DNA of 64,000 nt from Chryseobacterium sp. POL2 (GTDB lineage Bacteria; Bacteroidota; Bacteroidia; Flavobacteriales; Weeksellaceae): contig NZ_CP049298.1 in NCBI RefSeq assembly GCF_011058315.1, forward strand, positions 2,542,001 through 2,606,000. Direction: 5' to 3'. The notes under the pieces are model-generated. The model had not been told where the DNA came from. It searched no databases and was given only the letters and a program-made list of their open reading frames with translations. Positions 51,872-61,667 of this stretch are shown here, piece by piece; position 1 is the stretch's first letter, and each line of letters begins with the position of its first letter. The translations under genes were made by a program, and so were the position numbers.

Positions 51872-52669
51872 ATGAAGAAGGTACAAAGGGTCTTATTTTG
51901 GATGCTTATCGTGGCGTTCGGTGTTATTGTTTCGTGTAAGCCAAAAGAGAATATGGTTTATATGAAGAATCATAATTTTGAACAAGAGGTTTCCGAAGCG
52001 CGCTATCATGGACTGCGCCTCCAAGAAGGTGATGTTTTGGATATTCTGGTGTCTGCCTACGATGATATTGCTGTGAAGCCTTTTAACCTTAGTACGATGG
52101 AGCAGACCAATAGTGGTGTTGATAAATCCACAGGAGGTATTGCCAAGGCTAATGAATATGTCGTAAGTGCTGATGGTTTTATTACGATGCCCGTTCTGGG
52201 GCAGGTTTTCTGTATAGGCATGACCAAGCAACAATTAAAAACCGATCTTGAAAGCCGTTTAAAAACCTATCTTACCGATCCGCTGGTCAGCATAAAGCTG
52301 GTTAACTTCAATGTTAGCATTCTTGGAGAGGTGAAAAGCCCAGGTCAAAAGACGAGCAGTACAGAGCGTCTTACTATTTTCCAAGCTCTCGCTTTGGCAG
52401 GCGATATGACCGATGGTGGTGACCGTACCAATGTTAAGCTCATCCGTTATTCTGAGGTCTTAAAAAAAGATGAGGTTGTTGCTCTGAACTTGTCTGAATC
52501 TAATATCGTTAATTCGCCGTATTATTATCTTCAACAAAATGATATTGTTTATGTTGAGCCGGATAAGAATAAGCAGATTATTGCTAATAACAATCCTAAC
52601 AAAGGTTTGTATTTTCAGATTGGTGCTATATTACTCGCAACCATCGGTTTACTCATTAGATTTAAATAA
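51872..52669 (+). CDS. Wza-like polysaccharide export lipoprotein (second locus)
   Basis: A 265-residue outer-membrane lipoprotein. The lipobox VIVSC places the lipidated Cys at residue 22. A poly-export domain ('LQEGDVLDILVSAYDDIAVKPF', 'NEYVVSADGFITMPVLGQV') and an SLBB-like domain ('NVSILGEVKSPGQKTSSTERLTIFQALALAGDMTDGG') follow, in part quoted as landmarks. A C-terminal hydrophobic helix (about 246-262) ends the chain. It lacks the Gly-rich insert of the first copy at 6692. Confidence 0.9.
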   Translation: MKKVQRVLFWMLIVAFGVIVSCKPKENMVYMKNHNFEQEVSEARYHGLRLQEGDVLDILVSAYDDIAVKPFNLSTMEQTNSGVDKSTGGIAKANEYVVSADGFITMPVLGQVFCIGMTKQQLKTDLESRLKTYLTDPLVSIKLVNFNVSILGEVKSPGQKTSSTERLTIFQALALAGDMTDGGDRTNVKLIRYSEVLKKDEVVALNLSESNIVNSPYYYLQQNDIVYVEPDKNKQIIANNNPNKGLYFQIGAILLATIGLLIRFK

Positions 52670-52674
52670 GCGTC

Positions 52675-54996
52675 ATGGAGTTATTGGATACGCAAACGAA
52701 ACAAACTAAACATAGACTAGACCTAGAAAAGGAGTTCCGTAAGGCATTAAAGTTTTGGCCTTTGTTTATTGTTCTACCTTTATTGTTTTATGCTGGTGCC
52801 AAGATCTACATGCGCTATGCACAGCCACAATATTTTAGCAAGACTACTTTAAAATTTGAGCAGGCTTCGCCTAAACCTTCCACGCAGGCTCTTAATGATC
52901 TTAAGAATCTGGGTGTGGGATTTTCTAATGATGAGTTGGACGCTGAAACTGTTGTTATGGTTTCGAAACCTATCTTGGGGAAAGTCGTTAAAAACCTTAA
53001 TCTTAATGTTAAATACTATTCTGTTGGAAAAATTAAGGAGGTTGAATATTATGATGAGTTACCCATACGCGCAGAGGTTGTTAGTCTAAAGAATCCTGAT
53101 CAATTTGGGGGTGCTAGTTTTATTTTGGATTCTGGTACGGGGAATAGTTTTAGCTTGTCCTCAGTAGATGGCAGCCATCTTAAGACGTATCAGTTTGGTA
53201 GCTTGGTTGATTTAGGATTTGGAAGTGTTATTTTTGAAAAGCAGCCGATTTCGCAGGCTGTTCATCATATCAAAGTCGTCTTCACGAATCCCAAATATGT
53301 TGTTTCGGGATTAGAAGGGGCTCTCAATGTTAGAATTTACAAAAGCCTGTTGATGGACATCAACATGGTGAGTCCTACTTATAAGAAATCTGAAGCAATC
53401 TTGGCTGAACTTGTAAAAGTTTATAATGATGAAGGGATTAAAGATAAGAACCAGGAGTCGCAGTTTACCGCTGATTTTATTGATAGACGTTTGCAGATTA
53501 TCACTGATGAGCTAGCGGGCATTGAAAATCAAAAAGAAGGTGTCAAGCGCGACTACCAAATTACGGATCTCGCTACGCAGGCACAGCTTGCCCTTACGAA
53601 TGTTAATGCTAATACCAAAGAAGTTTTGGGCTATGCCACGCAGTTGGATTTGGTAAGTTCTGTATATCAATTGGCCAATGCAGGAGGCCAAAGCCTTTTG
53701 CCTACTGGTTTGGGTTTGTCGGGTGCTATCGATGCGCAGATTAGCCAGTATAATGACTTGGTGCTTACGCGCAATCGTGTGCTAAAACAGGCCACTAATG
53801 CCAATCCTGCTGTTATCGAGATGAACAAGCAGATTGGTATTTTGAAGGATGCTATCCGTGGGAATCTTGCCGATGTGCGTCGTAGCTTGCAAGATAATAT
53901 CTCTCGTTTGCAGGGTGATATCAACCAGGATAAAGGCAAGATTGACCGTTATCCCACGCAGGAGAAAGTTTTCCGAAGTATTGACCGTCAACAAAATTTA
54001 AAAGAAGCCTTGTATCTCTTTTTGTTGCAAAAACGAGAAGAAAATGCCATTAACTTAGCTGTGGCATTGCCTAAGGCGAAGGTTATCAATCCGCCCTATA
54101 CCTCTGGTGTTGTGGCGCCAAAGGGACAGTTGATTATCTGGGGTTCTACCTTGCTGGGTTTTGTCTTGGCGCTAGGCTTTGTGGTTGTGCGAGGCTTAAT
54201 GGATACTAAGGTGTATAGCAAGGCCGATATACTTAATCTTGTGGATAATGCCACCTTGATTGGTGAAATACCCGAGAGTAAGGCCGATGCGGTTTTGGTA
54301 GGTGCTAATGATTTCTCTATGTTTGCTGAATCTTTTAGAATATTGTCTTCTAACCTAAAGTATATTTTAAAGACTAGAAAAACGACGGATGATGCTGCTG
54401 TTATCCTTGTTACTTCCTCGGTAAAAGGGGAGGGCAAGACTACGCTATCTATGAATCTGGCGATGAGTCTGGCAGGTAGTTCTAAGGTGTTGATTATAGG
54501 GGCAGATATAAGGAATCCCCAGTTGCATCGTTTTGTACCGAGACAAAAATTGGGATTAACGGATTATCTTATCTCGAATGATGCACAAGCTGATGCATAT
54601 ATTTTCTCTTCTGGCTTATCGGAGCATTTGGATGTGATGTTTAGTGGTGCCAAAGCCCCTAATCCTAATGACTTGTTGGATATGGCTAAGTTTGATGAGA
54701 TGATTGATACACTAAAGGTACATTATCAATACATCATCCTGGACTCGGCCCCTGTTATGCTGGTGTCGGATACTATCCATCTTGTTGATTTGTCGGATGT
54801 CATTTTGTATGTTGCTAAAGCGGGTTATACAGAAAAGAGTATGATGCATTTTGCTGATGATTTTAGAAAAGAACATCATATTGACAAGCTCTCTTTTGTA
54901 CTCAATAGCGTAAAGCCAGAGTTTTCCCGTTATGGGAATAAGTATGGCTATGGGTATTATCATGTGGAATCGAAAAAGGCATTTTTTAAGAAATAA
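52675..54996 (+). CDS. Wzc-like tyrosine autokinase (second locus)
   Basis: A 773-residue co-polymerase. A first helix lies near 29-46, a periplasmic coiled-coil region with several Gln/Asn-rich helices follows, and a second helix is near 487-505. The BY-kinase domain has Walker A 'SVKGEGKTTLSMN' (about 581-593), Walker A' 'IGADIRNPQL' and Walker B 'YIILDSAPVML' (about 683-693). The tyrosine tail 'YGNKYGYGYY' is short and irregular compared with the (GY)9 tail of the other kinase. It starts 5 nt after wza. Confidence 0.92.
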   Translation: MELLDTQTKQTKHRLDLEKEFRKALKFWPLFIVLPLLFYAGAKIYMRYAQPQYFSKTTLKFEQASPKPSTQALNDLKNLGVGFSNDELDAETVVMVSKPILGKVVKNLNLNVKYYSVGKIKEVEYYDELPIRAEVVSLKNPDQFGGASFILDSGTGNSFSLSSVDGSHLKTYQFGSLVDLGFGSVIFEKQPISQAVHHIKVVFTNPKYVVSGLEGALNVRIYKSLLMDINMVSPTYKKSEAILAELVKVYNDEGIKDKNQESQFTADFIDRRLQIITDELAGIENQKEGVKRDYQITDLATQAQLALTNVNANTKEVLGYATQLDLVSSVYQLANAGGQSLLPTGLGLSGAIDAQISQYNDLVLTRNRVLKQATNANPAVIEMNKQIGILKDAIRGNLADVRRSLQDNISRLQGDINQDKGKIDRYPTQEKVFRSIDRQQNLKEALYLFLLQKREENAINLAVALPKAKVINPPYTSGVVAPKGQLIIWGSTLLGFVLALGFVVVRGLMDTKVYSKADILNLVDNATLIGEIPESKADAVLVGANDFSMFAESFRILSSNLKYILKTRKTTDDAAVILVTSSVKGEGKTTLSMNLAMSLAGSSKVLIIGADIRNPQLHRFVPRQKLGLTDYLISNDAQADAYIFSSGLSEHLDVMFSGAKAPNPNDLLDMAKFDEMIDTLKVHYQYIILDSAPVMLVSDTIHLVDLSDVILYVAKAGYTEKSMMHFADDFRKEHHIDKLSFVLNSVKPEFSRYGNKYGYGYYHVESKKAFFKK

Positions 54997-55049
54997 TCCT
55001 TGTACTTTCTTAAGGCTTTACTTTTATATAGTAATAAACTCATTTTAAT

Positions 55050-56561
55050 TTGTCTAGCAATAAAACCATAGCTAAAAACACCCTGTTTTTGTACTTCCGT
55101 ATGTTTCTTACAATGGGCGTCGGGCTATATACCTCCAGATTGGTATTGCAAGCATTAGGTGTAGAAGATTATGGAATCTATGGACTGGTTGGCGGTATCG
55201 TTAGCATGTTTTCTTTTCTTAATTCTGCTATGTCTGCTGCTACCCAGCGCTATTTGTCTTTTGATATTGGTAAAGGCGATTGTGAGAGATTAAAAAAAAC
55301 CTTTAATGCAACACTTAATATCCATATTCTTATAGCAGCAATTATTTTGGTATTGGCTGAGACTATAGGGCTATGGTTTGTTAACTATCAACTAAATATC
55401 CCTGCGGAGCGTATGTATGCTGCTAATTGGGTGTATCAGTTTTCTATTTTCACATTTATCTTGGGTGTTATACAAGTTCCTTACAATGCCCTGTTGATTG
55501 CGCGCGAGCATATGAATGTGTATGCCTATATGAGTATATTGGAGTCTGTGCTGAAACTTGTTACTGTATTGATTTTGGTTAGGTTTGGTAATGATAAATT
55601 GATATTGTATGCCGTACTCACCTTTGTTGTCTCCTTTCTTATCCGCATGCTGTATAAAATTTATTGTAAAAAATATTTTAAGGAATCCGAATATGAATTC
55701 TATTATGATAAAAGTTATTATAAAGAATTATTAAGCTATTCTGGATGGAATCTTTTTGGGAATATTGCTGCTATTGCACGAGGGCAAGGAAGTAATATTT
55801 TACTCAATCTTTTCTTTGGACCTATTGCGAATGCAGCTTATAGCTTGACACTAATGGTACAAGGTATTATAGGGAGTTTTGTCAGTAATTTTCAAACAGC
55901 ACTCAATCCACAAATTACCAAAAAATATGCGAAAGGAGAAATAGATACCTCATTGAATTTGATATTTAAAAGCTCGAAGTATTCATTTTTTGCGATGTTT
56001 ATAATCGTTGTGCCATTTCTTTATAATATAGATTATATCATGCAATTATGGTTAGGTAAAGTACCTACTTATGCTATTCAGTTTATTCAATTGGCGTTGA
56101 TTTATTCTTTAATTGAAACCATTTCTAACCCTTTGATGGTCGGTGCACAAGCCACAGGGAAAATAAAATGGTACCAAATCATTATTGGTAGTTTTATATT
56201 TTTAACTCTTCCTATTATATGGTTGGTTTTCAAAATTAATCCTGACCCTAACGCTGTATATTATGTATTGATTGTTAATTCTCTAATTGCATTAATCTTT
56301 AGGGTACTCTTTCTAAAAAACATGATAAGTTTAAAAGTTACAGACTACTTAAAAGAAGTTATATTACCAATAAGTGGAGTAAGTGGTTTGACTTTGGCAT
56401 TATTATATTTTGTAAAATTAAATTTTAATTTTGAGTTAGCAGCATTCTTTTTGATGCTATTAAGTACTATAGTAATTATAATAGCAATATTATTAATAAT
56501 TTGGACAGTAGGATTAATGAGGTCAGAAAGAGCCTATATAATGAAAAAAATAAGTTTTTAA
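55050..56561 (+). CDS. Oligosaccharide flippase (Wzx-like, MATE/MOP superfamily)
   Basis: A 503-residue polytopic membrane protein with about 12-14 helices. The family start 'SSNKTIAKNTLFLYFRMFLTMGVGLYTSRLVLQALG' (quoted in part) shows that the start codon is TTG at 55050. 'MSAATQRYLSFDIGKGD' is typical of flippases that move lipid-linked repeat units across the inner membrane. Base composition falls visibly after about 56000, so the 3' part looks more AT-rich than the 5' part. Confidence 0.85.
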   Translation: MSSNKTIAKNTLFLYFRMFLTMGVGLYTSRLVLQALGVEDYGIYGLVGGIVSMFSFLNSAMSAATQRYLSFDIGKGDCERLKKTFNATLNIHILIAAIILVLAETIGLWFVNYQLNIPAERMYAANWVYQFSIFTFILGVIQVPYNALLIAREHMNVYAYMSILESVLKLVTVLILVRFGNDKLILYAVLTFVVSFLIRMLYKIYCKKYFKESEYEFYYDKSYYKELLSYSGWNLFGNIAAIARGQGSNILLNLFFGPIANAAYSLTLMVQGIIGSFVSNFQTALNPQITKKYAKGEIDTSLNLIFKSSKYSFFAMFIIVVPFLYNIDYIMQLWLGKVPTYAIQFIQLALIYSLIETISNPLMVGAQATGKIKWYQIIIGSFIFLTLPIIWLVFKINPDPNAVYYVLIVNSLIALIFRVLFLKNMISLKVTDYLKEVILPISGVSGLTLALLYFVKLNFNFELAAFFLMLLSTIVIIIAILLIIWTVGLMRSERAYIMKKISF

Positions 56562-56570
56562 ATAATATTT

Positions 56571-57722
56571 ATGAAAATAGCAATCTTTGGACCTCATGAT
56601 AGAAATAATTATGGTGATTTATTATTTCCAATAATGATAGAATATGCGATCAATGTTGTGAATAGCAAAGATTATGAGTTCATAAAATATTCTATTGTTG
56701 ATTCTGATTTAACAAATGTTGGTGCATACAAATCGTATGGATATAAAAAATTTATAAATCAAATTAATGAAGGAGAAATAGATACTATTATTGTAGCTGG
56801 AGGAGAAAGTTTAGGCGCAACATGGGGCAGGTTATATTCATATATAAGTCCAATTTATTCATATTTATATGAAAATACTCGATATGCAACATCAAAATAT
56901 ATCTATCCCATAGTATATAAAGTATTGGGAGCACAATCTGAATTTCCTTTTTTTATAAATAAAAAAGATTTTAAAAAGGAAATTAAGGTAATTTATAATT
57001 CAGTTGGAGGGATACCGAACGATATAAAATCTAATGAAAGATTTAACCATGCAGATTATTTTGCAATAAGAATAAATTATAATTGTGCTGATAATAATAT
57101 TTTAATATATCCAGATTCAGCAATAATAATGTCTGATATTTTTGAAAAAGAAAAGTTAATCCAGACAAAGTATAAGGGAATATCCAATTATGTTTTTTTT
57201 CAAGTATCTAAGTATAAAATTCAAAATGATATTGAGGATACAATTGCTGAGTTATGCAAAATTTTGGATAATACAAAATACAATATTGTATTATGTCCAA
57301 TTGGATTGGCAAAAGGACATGATGACCCAGTTATTTTAAAAAAAATTTTTTTATTACTGAAGCATAGTTATAAAAACAGAGTTTCCCTTATAGAACAACC
57401 AACTATTTTTGATATTATGGGATTTATATCAAACTCTGCATTTTACATTGGTACAAGTCTACATGGTGTAATTACTGCTATGAGTTATGGTGTTAAATAT
57501 TTGGCTTTAAATCCAAATCAAAGCAAGATTGTTAACTATATTTTAACTTGGACAGACTTTGAAATAACAAATTTTGTATCCAATACTAATGATTTTTATA
57601 AAAATTTTAAAATTATTGATGCATGTGATGAAATACATTCTAAAATATTAAAATCAACCAATGAGCAGAAAATGAAATATTATGAAAGTATAAAAAATAT
57701 AATTAGAATAATTGAAAAATAA
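56571..57722 (+). CDS. Polysaccharide pyruvyl transferase family protein
   Basis: A 383-residue enzyme of the PS_pyruv_trans family, which adds a pyruvate ketal to a sugar or acts as a related transferase. Landmarks are 'IFGPHDRNNYGDLLFPIM' at the N-terminus, 'IIVAGGESLG' and, near residue 300, 'YIGTSLHGVITAMSYGVK', the conserved SLHG region. The gene is strongly AT-rich (39 G+C in 180 bases counted at 56941-57120), unlike its neighbours, suggesting horizontal acquisition. The stop overlaps the next start by 1 nt. Confidence 0.8.
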   Translation: MKIAIFGPHDRNNYGDLLFPIMIEYAINVVNSKDYEFIKYSIVDSDLTNVGAYKSYGYKKFINQINEGEIDTIIVAGGESLGATWGRLYSYISPIYSYLYENTRYATSKYIYPIVYKVLGAQSEFPFFINKKDFKKEIKVIYNSVGGIPNDIKSNERFNHADYFAIRINYNCADNNILIYPDSAIIMSDIFEKEKLIQTKYKGISNYVFFQVSKYKIQNDIEDTIAELCKILDNTKYNIVLCPIGLAKGHDDPVILKKIFLLLKHSYKNRVSLIEQPTIFDIMGFISNSAFYIGTSLHGVITAMSYGVKYLALNPNQSKIVNYILTWTDFEITNFVSNTNDFYKNFKIIDACDEIHSKILKSTNEQKMKYYESIKNIIRIIEK

Positions 57723-58579
57723 TGAAAATTTTAGCTACTATAATTTCATTTAATTCTGAAAAATGGATTTCTAAAAATATACAGTCATTATATAAAAATT
57801 CAAAGGATTGTATTGTTGATGTTTTAGTTATTGATAATGGATCAACAGACAAAACATGCCAAATTATACAGCAAAAATTTCCATTTGTTAATTTAATTAG
57901 AAATAATGAAAATTTAGGCTTTGGAAAAGCAAATAATATCGCATTTGAATATGCATTAGAGAAACAATATAATTATATTTTTCTAGTTAATCATGATGGT
58001 TGGTTAATGTCTGGATTTTGGGAAAAATGTGTTCCTGTTTTAACAAACAATAAAAATTTCGGATTATTATCTCCTTATCATTATGATTCTACAGAAAAAG
58101 AATATGATTATAGTTTTAAGCGATATTTACAAACAGTTAAAATGACAGCGGAAACTGAAATAAGAGAAGTTGAATTAATAAATGGTGCATTTTTATTTAT
58201 ATCTAGAGAGTGTTTATTAAAAACGAAAGGTTTTGATCCACTTTTCTTTTTTTATGGAGAAGATATAGATTTATGTCTAAGAGCCAAAGCGCAAGGTTAT
58301 AAGATAGGAATTATTGAAGGAGCAAATGTCGTACATGATCGTAAAGAAAGATTAATGTCAAAAGAACGGTTGTATTATCATTTAATTGCTAATCATTTAA
58401 TACAATTTAAGTCTATAAAAACTGGCTTTTATAGTAGTTTTTGTAAAACTATATATAGTGCTATGATTAGTATGTTATCAAAGAATAGAATTACAAGTAG
58501 AAAAGATTACATTAAATTAGTATTATATATGTTTGAAAATCGTACAACACTTAAAAAATCCTATGATAGTTTTAAGTAA
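57722..58579 (+). CDS. Glycosyltransferase family 2 (rhamnosyltransferase-like)
   Basis: A 285-residue GT-A enzyme. 'KILATIISFNSEKWISKNIQSL', 'VLVIDNGSTDKT' and 'VNHDGWLMSGFW' form the nucleotide-sugar site, and 'FFFYGEDIDLCLRAKAQGYKIG' is the C-terminal motif common in rhamnosyl- or related transferases. It is also AT-rich like the preceding gene, with overlapping start and stop on both sides. Donor and acceptor are unknown. Confidence 0.82.
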   Translation: MKILATIISFNSEKWISKNIQSLYKNSKDCIVDVLVIDNGSTDKTCQIIQQKFPFVNLIRNNENLGFGKANNIAFEYALEKQYNYIFLVNHDGWLMSGFWEKCVPVLTNNKNFGLLSPYHYDSTEKEYDYSFKRYLQTVKMTAETEIREVELINGAFLFISRECLLKTKGFDPLFFFYGEDIDLCLRAKAQGYKIGIIEGANVVHDRKERLMSKERLYYHLIANHLIQFKSIKTGFYSSFCKTIYSAMISMLSKNRITSRKDYIKLVLYMFENRTTLKKSYDSFK

Positions 58580-59478
58580 TGACAGGCTCTATAATAATTA
58601 CAACCTACAATCGTCCCAAATTTCTTAAAAGAGCAATTGACAGTTGTCTGCAGCAAGATACAGATTTTGCATACGAAATTATTGTTGTCGATGACAATGG
58701 TCTTGGTACGCCCCAGCAGTTAGAAACCCAACAGCTAGTAGAATCTTACGAAATACTACGTTATTTACCGCTAGAAGTTAATAGTGGTGCTTGCATGGCT
58801 CGTAATAAAGGAGTTAATATTGCACAGGGCGATTATATTTTTTTCTTGGATGATGATGATGAGTTTTTACCGATGAAAGTCCAAACACAAATCTTGTTTT
58901 TAGAAATTAATAATCATCTTGACGGCTGTTTGGCCGCTTTTAAAAGGATTGATGGCACTACTAGGCAAGAAATTATCGCAACTTCTAATTTTCCAAATAT
59001 TGGTGATTACAAAAATTTTGTAATACATGGTAATTTTTTCACGCCAATGCTTTGCATACGCAAAGATGCTTTGATAAGAATTGGAGGATTTGATATCATA
59101 GATCGATTTCAAGATCGGTTTTTGATGTTGAAAGCGCTTAAAAATGATTTGTCTTTTGCGATAATTGATGTGCCTTTACATATTATGTATGAGCATAACG
59201 ATTTTAGAATCACAGGTACAAATAGTAAAAAATCCATTATGGCCTTAGATATAATACAAAAAAATATTATTGCAAATAAAGCCGTATTTACTCAGGAAGA
59301 GTGGAAACAATATTTGATCAAAGATAATCGCATGCGTGCCGTGATTTATTATAATGCGCCATTATACCATGAAAGATTGAAGGCCATCCCATTATTTTAC
59401 AAGTCTTTTAGATTAAGTAAAGACACAAAAGATATCAAAATGCTTTTAAAATCTCTTGTTAAATTTAATAGGTTATGA
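58579..59478 (+). CDS. Glycosyltransferase family 2
   Basis: A 299-residue GT-A enzyme. 'GSIIITTYNRPKFLKRAIDSCLQQ', 'EIIVVDDNGLGT', 'ARNKGVNIAQGDYIFFLDDDDEFLP' (DxD near 93-97) are shown as landmarks in part. A C-terminal helical tail follows. Base composition returns towards the level of the rest of the locus here. The start overlaps the upstream stop (TAATG), and the TGA overlaps the next start. Confidence 0.85.
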   Translation: MTGSIIITTYNRPKFLKRAIDSCLQQDTDFAYEIIVVDDNGLGTPQQLETQQLVESYEILRYLPLEVNSGACMARNKGVNIAQGDYIFFLDDDDEFLPMKVQTQILFLEINNHLDGCLAAFKRIDGTTRQEIIATSNFPNIGDYKNFVIHGNFFTPMLCIRKDALIRIGGFDIIDRFQDRFLMLKALKNDLSFAIIDVPLHIMYEHNDFRITGTNSKKSIMALDIIQKNIIANKAVFTQEEWKQYLIKDNRMRAVIYYNAPLYHERLKAIPLFYKSFRLSKDTKDIKMLLKSLVKFNRL

Positions 59479-60551
59479 AACTCCTCTACATCACGAACGG
59501 CATTAATGGTTCTGGCGGCCTCGAAAGGGTGCTGTCTATTAAAGCATCTTATTTTGCCGAGCAAATGAATTATGAAGTTCATGTGTTGGTGCTTAATAAT
59601 ACACACGAAAGTCGTTTTTATGATTTTAGCTCAAACATTAAGTTTCATTCCATAGAGGTAAAAGGAAATCCGTTTTCTTATTTTTTAAATTATAAAAAAG
59701 GAGTGCAGGAGGTTGTTCGTCTTGTAAATCCGGATATTATCTTGGTTTGTGATGATGGTTTGAAAGGTTTTTTTCTTCCAAGTCTTATCACGACTAAAGC
59801 CAAATGGATCTATGAGCGACATGTTTCCAAATTAATCGAAATGAGAGATGATTTTGGCTTTGGTAAACGTTTGATAATTCACTTGAAATGGTGGTTGATG
59901 GAAAATTTAGCTAAAACCTACGACTGTTTTATTGTATTAACCGAAGGAAACAAAAAAGAGTGGACTTCTTTACAAAACATGCAGGTTATTGCGAATCCGC
60001 TCTCTTTTTATCCTGATCGTTCTAGTTCACTTGATCAAAAAGTTGTGATTTGTGTAGGCAAAATATCGTATCAAAAAGGGCAGGATCTTTTGGTCAAAGC
60101 CTGGGAAAAAGTACATCAAGCACATCCGGATTGGCAATTGCATTTGTACGGAAAAGAAAATCTTTCGTTTTTAGATACCAATAAACTAACCCATAATATC
60201 AAATATTTTCCACCTGAAAAAAATATAAAAGAAAAGTATTTGGAAAGTTCCATTTATGTGATGTCATCACGTTTTGAAGGTTTTGGCATGGTACTAATTG
60301 AAGCTATGGCCTGTGGCCTTCCTTGTGTTTCTTTTGATTGTGATTATGGACCTTCAGATATAATTGTTAATCAAGAAGATGGCTATATTATTCCTAAAAA
60401 CAATATAATTGAGTTTTCTGAGCAATTAATACTATTAATAGAAGATTCTGACTTAAGAAAATCCTTTGGTAATAAAGCTAAACAGGATGTTCGCCGTTAT
60501 GCTATTGAGAATATATCTCAGAAATGGAACCAATTGTTTAAATCCTTATAA
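59475..60551 (+). CDS. Glycosyltransferase family 4 (GT-B)
   Basis: A 358-residue GT-B enzyme. The N-terminal acceptor domain is 'LLYITNGINGSGGLERVLSIKASYF', and the C-terminal donor domain has 'VVICVGKISYQKGQDLLVKAW' and the E-x7-E region 'FEGFGMVLIEAMACGLP'. It resembles the next gene throughout ('GGLERVLSIKA' versus 'GGIEKVMATKA'), so the pair probably arose by duplication. The sugar specificity is unknown. Confidence 0.88.
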   Translation: MKLLYITNGINGSGGLERVLSIKASYFAEQMNYEVHVLVLNNTHESRFYDFSSNIKFHSIEVKGNPFSYFLNYKKGVQEVVRLVNPDIILVCDDGLKGFFLPSLITTKAKWIYERHVSKLIEMRDDFGFGKRLIIHLKWWLMENLAKTYDCFIVLTEGNKKEWTSLQNMQVIANPLSFYPDRSSSLDQKVVICVGKISYQKGQDLLVKAWEKVHQAHPDWQLHLYGKENLSFLDTNKLTHNIKYFPPEKNIKEKYLESSIYVMSSRFEGFGMVLIEAMACGLPCVSFDCDYGPSDIIVNQEDGYIIPKNNIIEFSEQLILLIEDSDLRKSFGNKAKQDVRRYAIENISQKWNQLFKSL

Positions 60552-61667
60552 ATGAAAATAATCTTCAATACTGACCAAATCCATTTGCACGGTGGCATCG
60601 AAAAGGTCATGGCGACGAAGGCTAATTATTTTGCAGCTTTGCCAGAGGTTGAGGTCTATGTGGTAACCACCGAGCAGAAGAATCTACCACCGCGTTATGC
60701 ATTAGATTCTCGGATAAAGTTGGTGGATTTAGGAGTTGATTATGATCGTACAAAATCTTATTTTTCGATAAAAAATTTAAAGAGAGCAAAACGTCATTAT
60801 AAAAAGCAAAAGGCTTTATTTAAAAGTTTGAAGCCCGATGTTATTATTTCTCCCAATTTTAATTTTGATCATTATTGGTTGCCTTTTATAAAAGGAAATG
60901 CAAAACTTATTAAAGAACGTCACAGCTCCCGTTATCAGGAGGAAGAACAAAGGCAATCGGCATCGTTTCTAAAAAGATTAAAATATAAATTGAGCGATTG
61001 GGTGGAGCGACACTATAATCATATTGTTGTTTTAAATGCTGATGAAGCCCACTATGTTAAAACGGGGAATGCTGTTGTTATCCCCAACCCGATAGCATTG
61101 TCCCATTTATCCGCAGATATACATTCTAAAAAAGTAGTTGCAGCAGGACGCATTTCACCTGTTAAGAATTTCGGAGATTTAATAAAAGCCTGGGTATTTG
61201 TAAAAGCTGAGTTTCCTGATTGGCAGTTGGACATTCATGGCGAAGATTATTTGGGAACCCAAGCAACTTTAGAATCTCAAATTCGTGAAAATGGATTAGA
61301 GGATGTTATCAATTTCAAGGGAAGTTCAGACCAGATGCTAGAAGATATGTCGAAGTACAGTATTTATGCGATGACATCAGAAACCGAGTGTTTCCCTATG
61401 GTGTTGTTAGAAGCTTTATCGATTGGTCTGCCAACAGTGAGTTATGATTGTCCTAATGGACCTCGTAACATTATTGATAATGGCGAAGATGGCTATCTGG
61501 TGAAGCATCACGATGCTGAATCTTTTTCTATGGAGCTTAAAAGTCTTATGCGGAATTTATCGGAGCGTGAAAGATTACAAAAAAATGCGAAACATAATGT
61601 GTTGCGTTTTAGTTGTGCCAGCGTTATGAAACAATGGCAGGAATTATTAAATTTACCGCATGTTTGA
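60552..61667 (+). CDS. Glycosyltransferase family 4 (GT-B)
   Basis: A 371-residue GT-B enzyme starting directly after the upstream stop. 'TDQIHLHGGIEKVMATKANYF' opens the acceptor domain; the donor domain contains 'VVAAGRISPVKNFGDLIKAW' and 'SETECFPMVLLEALSIGLP' with the conserved Glu pair. It is a paralog of the preceding gene. Its last 8 nt overlap the polymerase gene. Confidence 0.88.
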   Translation: MKIIFNTDQIHLHGGIEKVMATKANYFAALPEVEVYVVTTEQKNLPPRYALDSRIKLVDLGVDYDRTKSYFSIKNLKRAKRHYKKQKALFKSLKPDVIISPNFNFDHYWLPFIKGNAKLIKERHSSRYQEEEQRQSASFLKRLKYKLSDWVERHYNHIVVLNADEAHYVKTGNAVVIPNPIALSHLSADIHSKKVVAAGRISPVKNFGDLIKAWVFVKAEFPDWQLDIHGEDYLGTQATLESQIRENGLEDVINFKGSSDQMLEDMSKYSIYAMTSETECFPMVLLEALSIGLPTVSYDCPNGPRNIIDNGEDGYLVKHHDAESFSMELKSLMRNLSERERLQKNAKHNVLRFSCASVMKQWQELLNLPHV

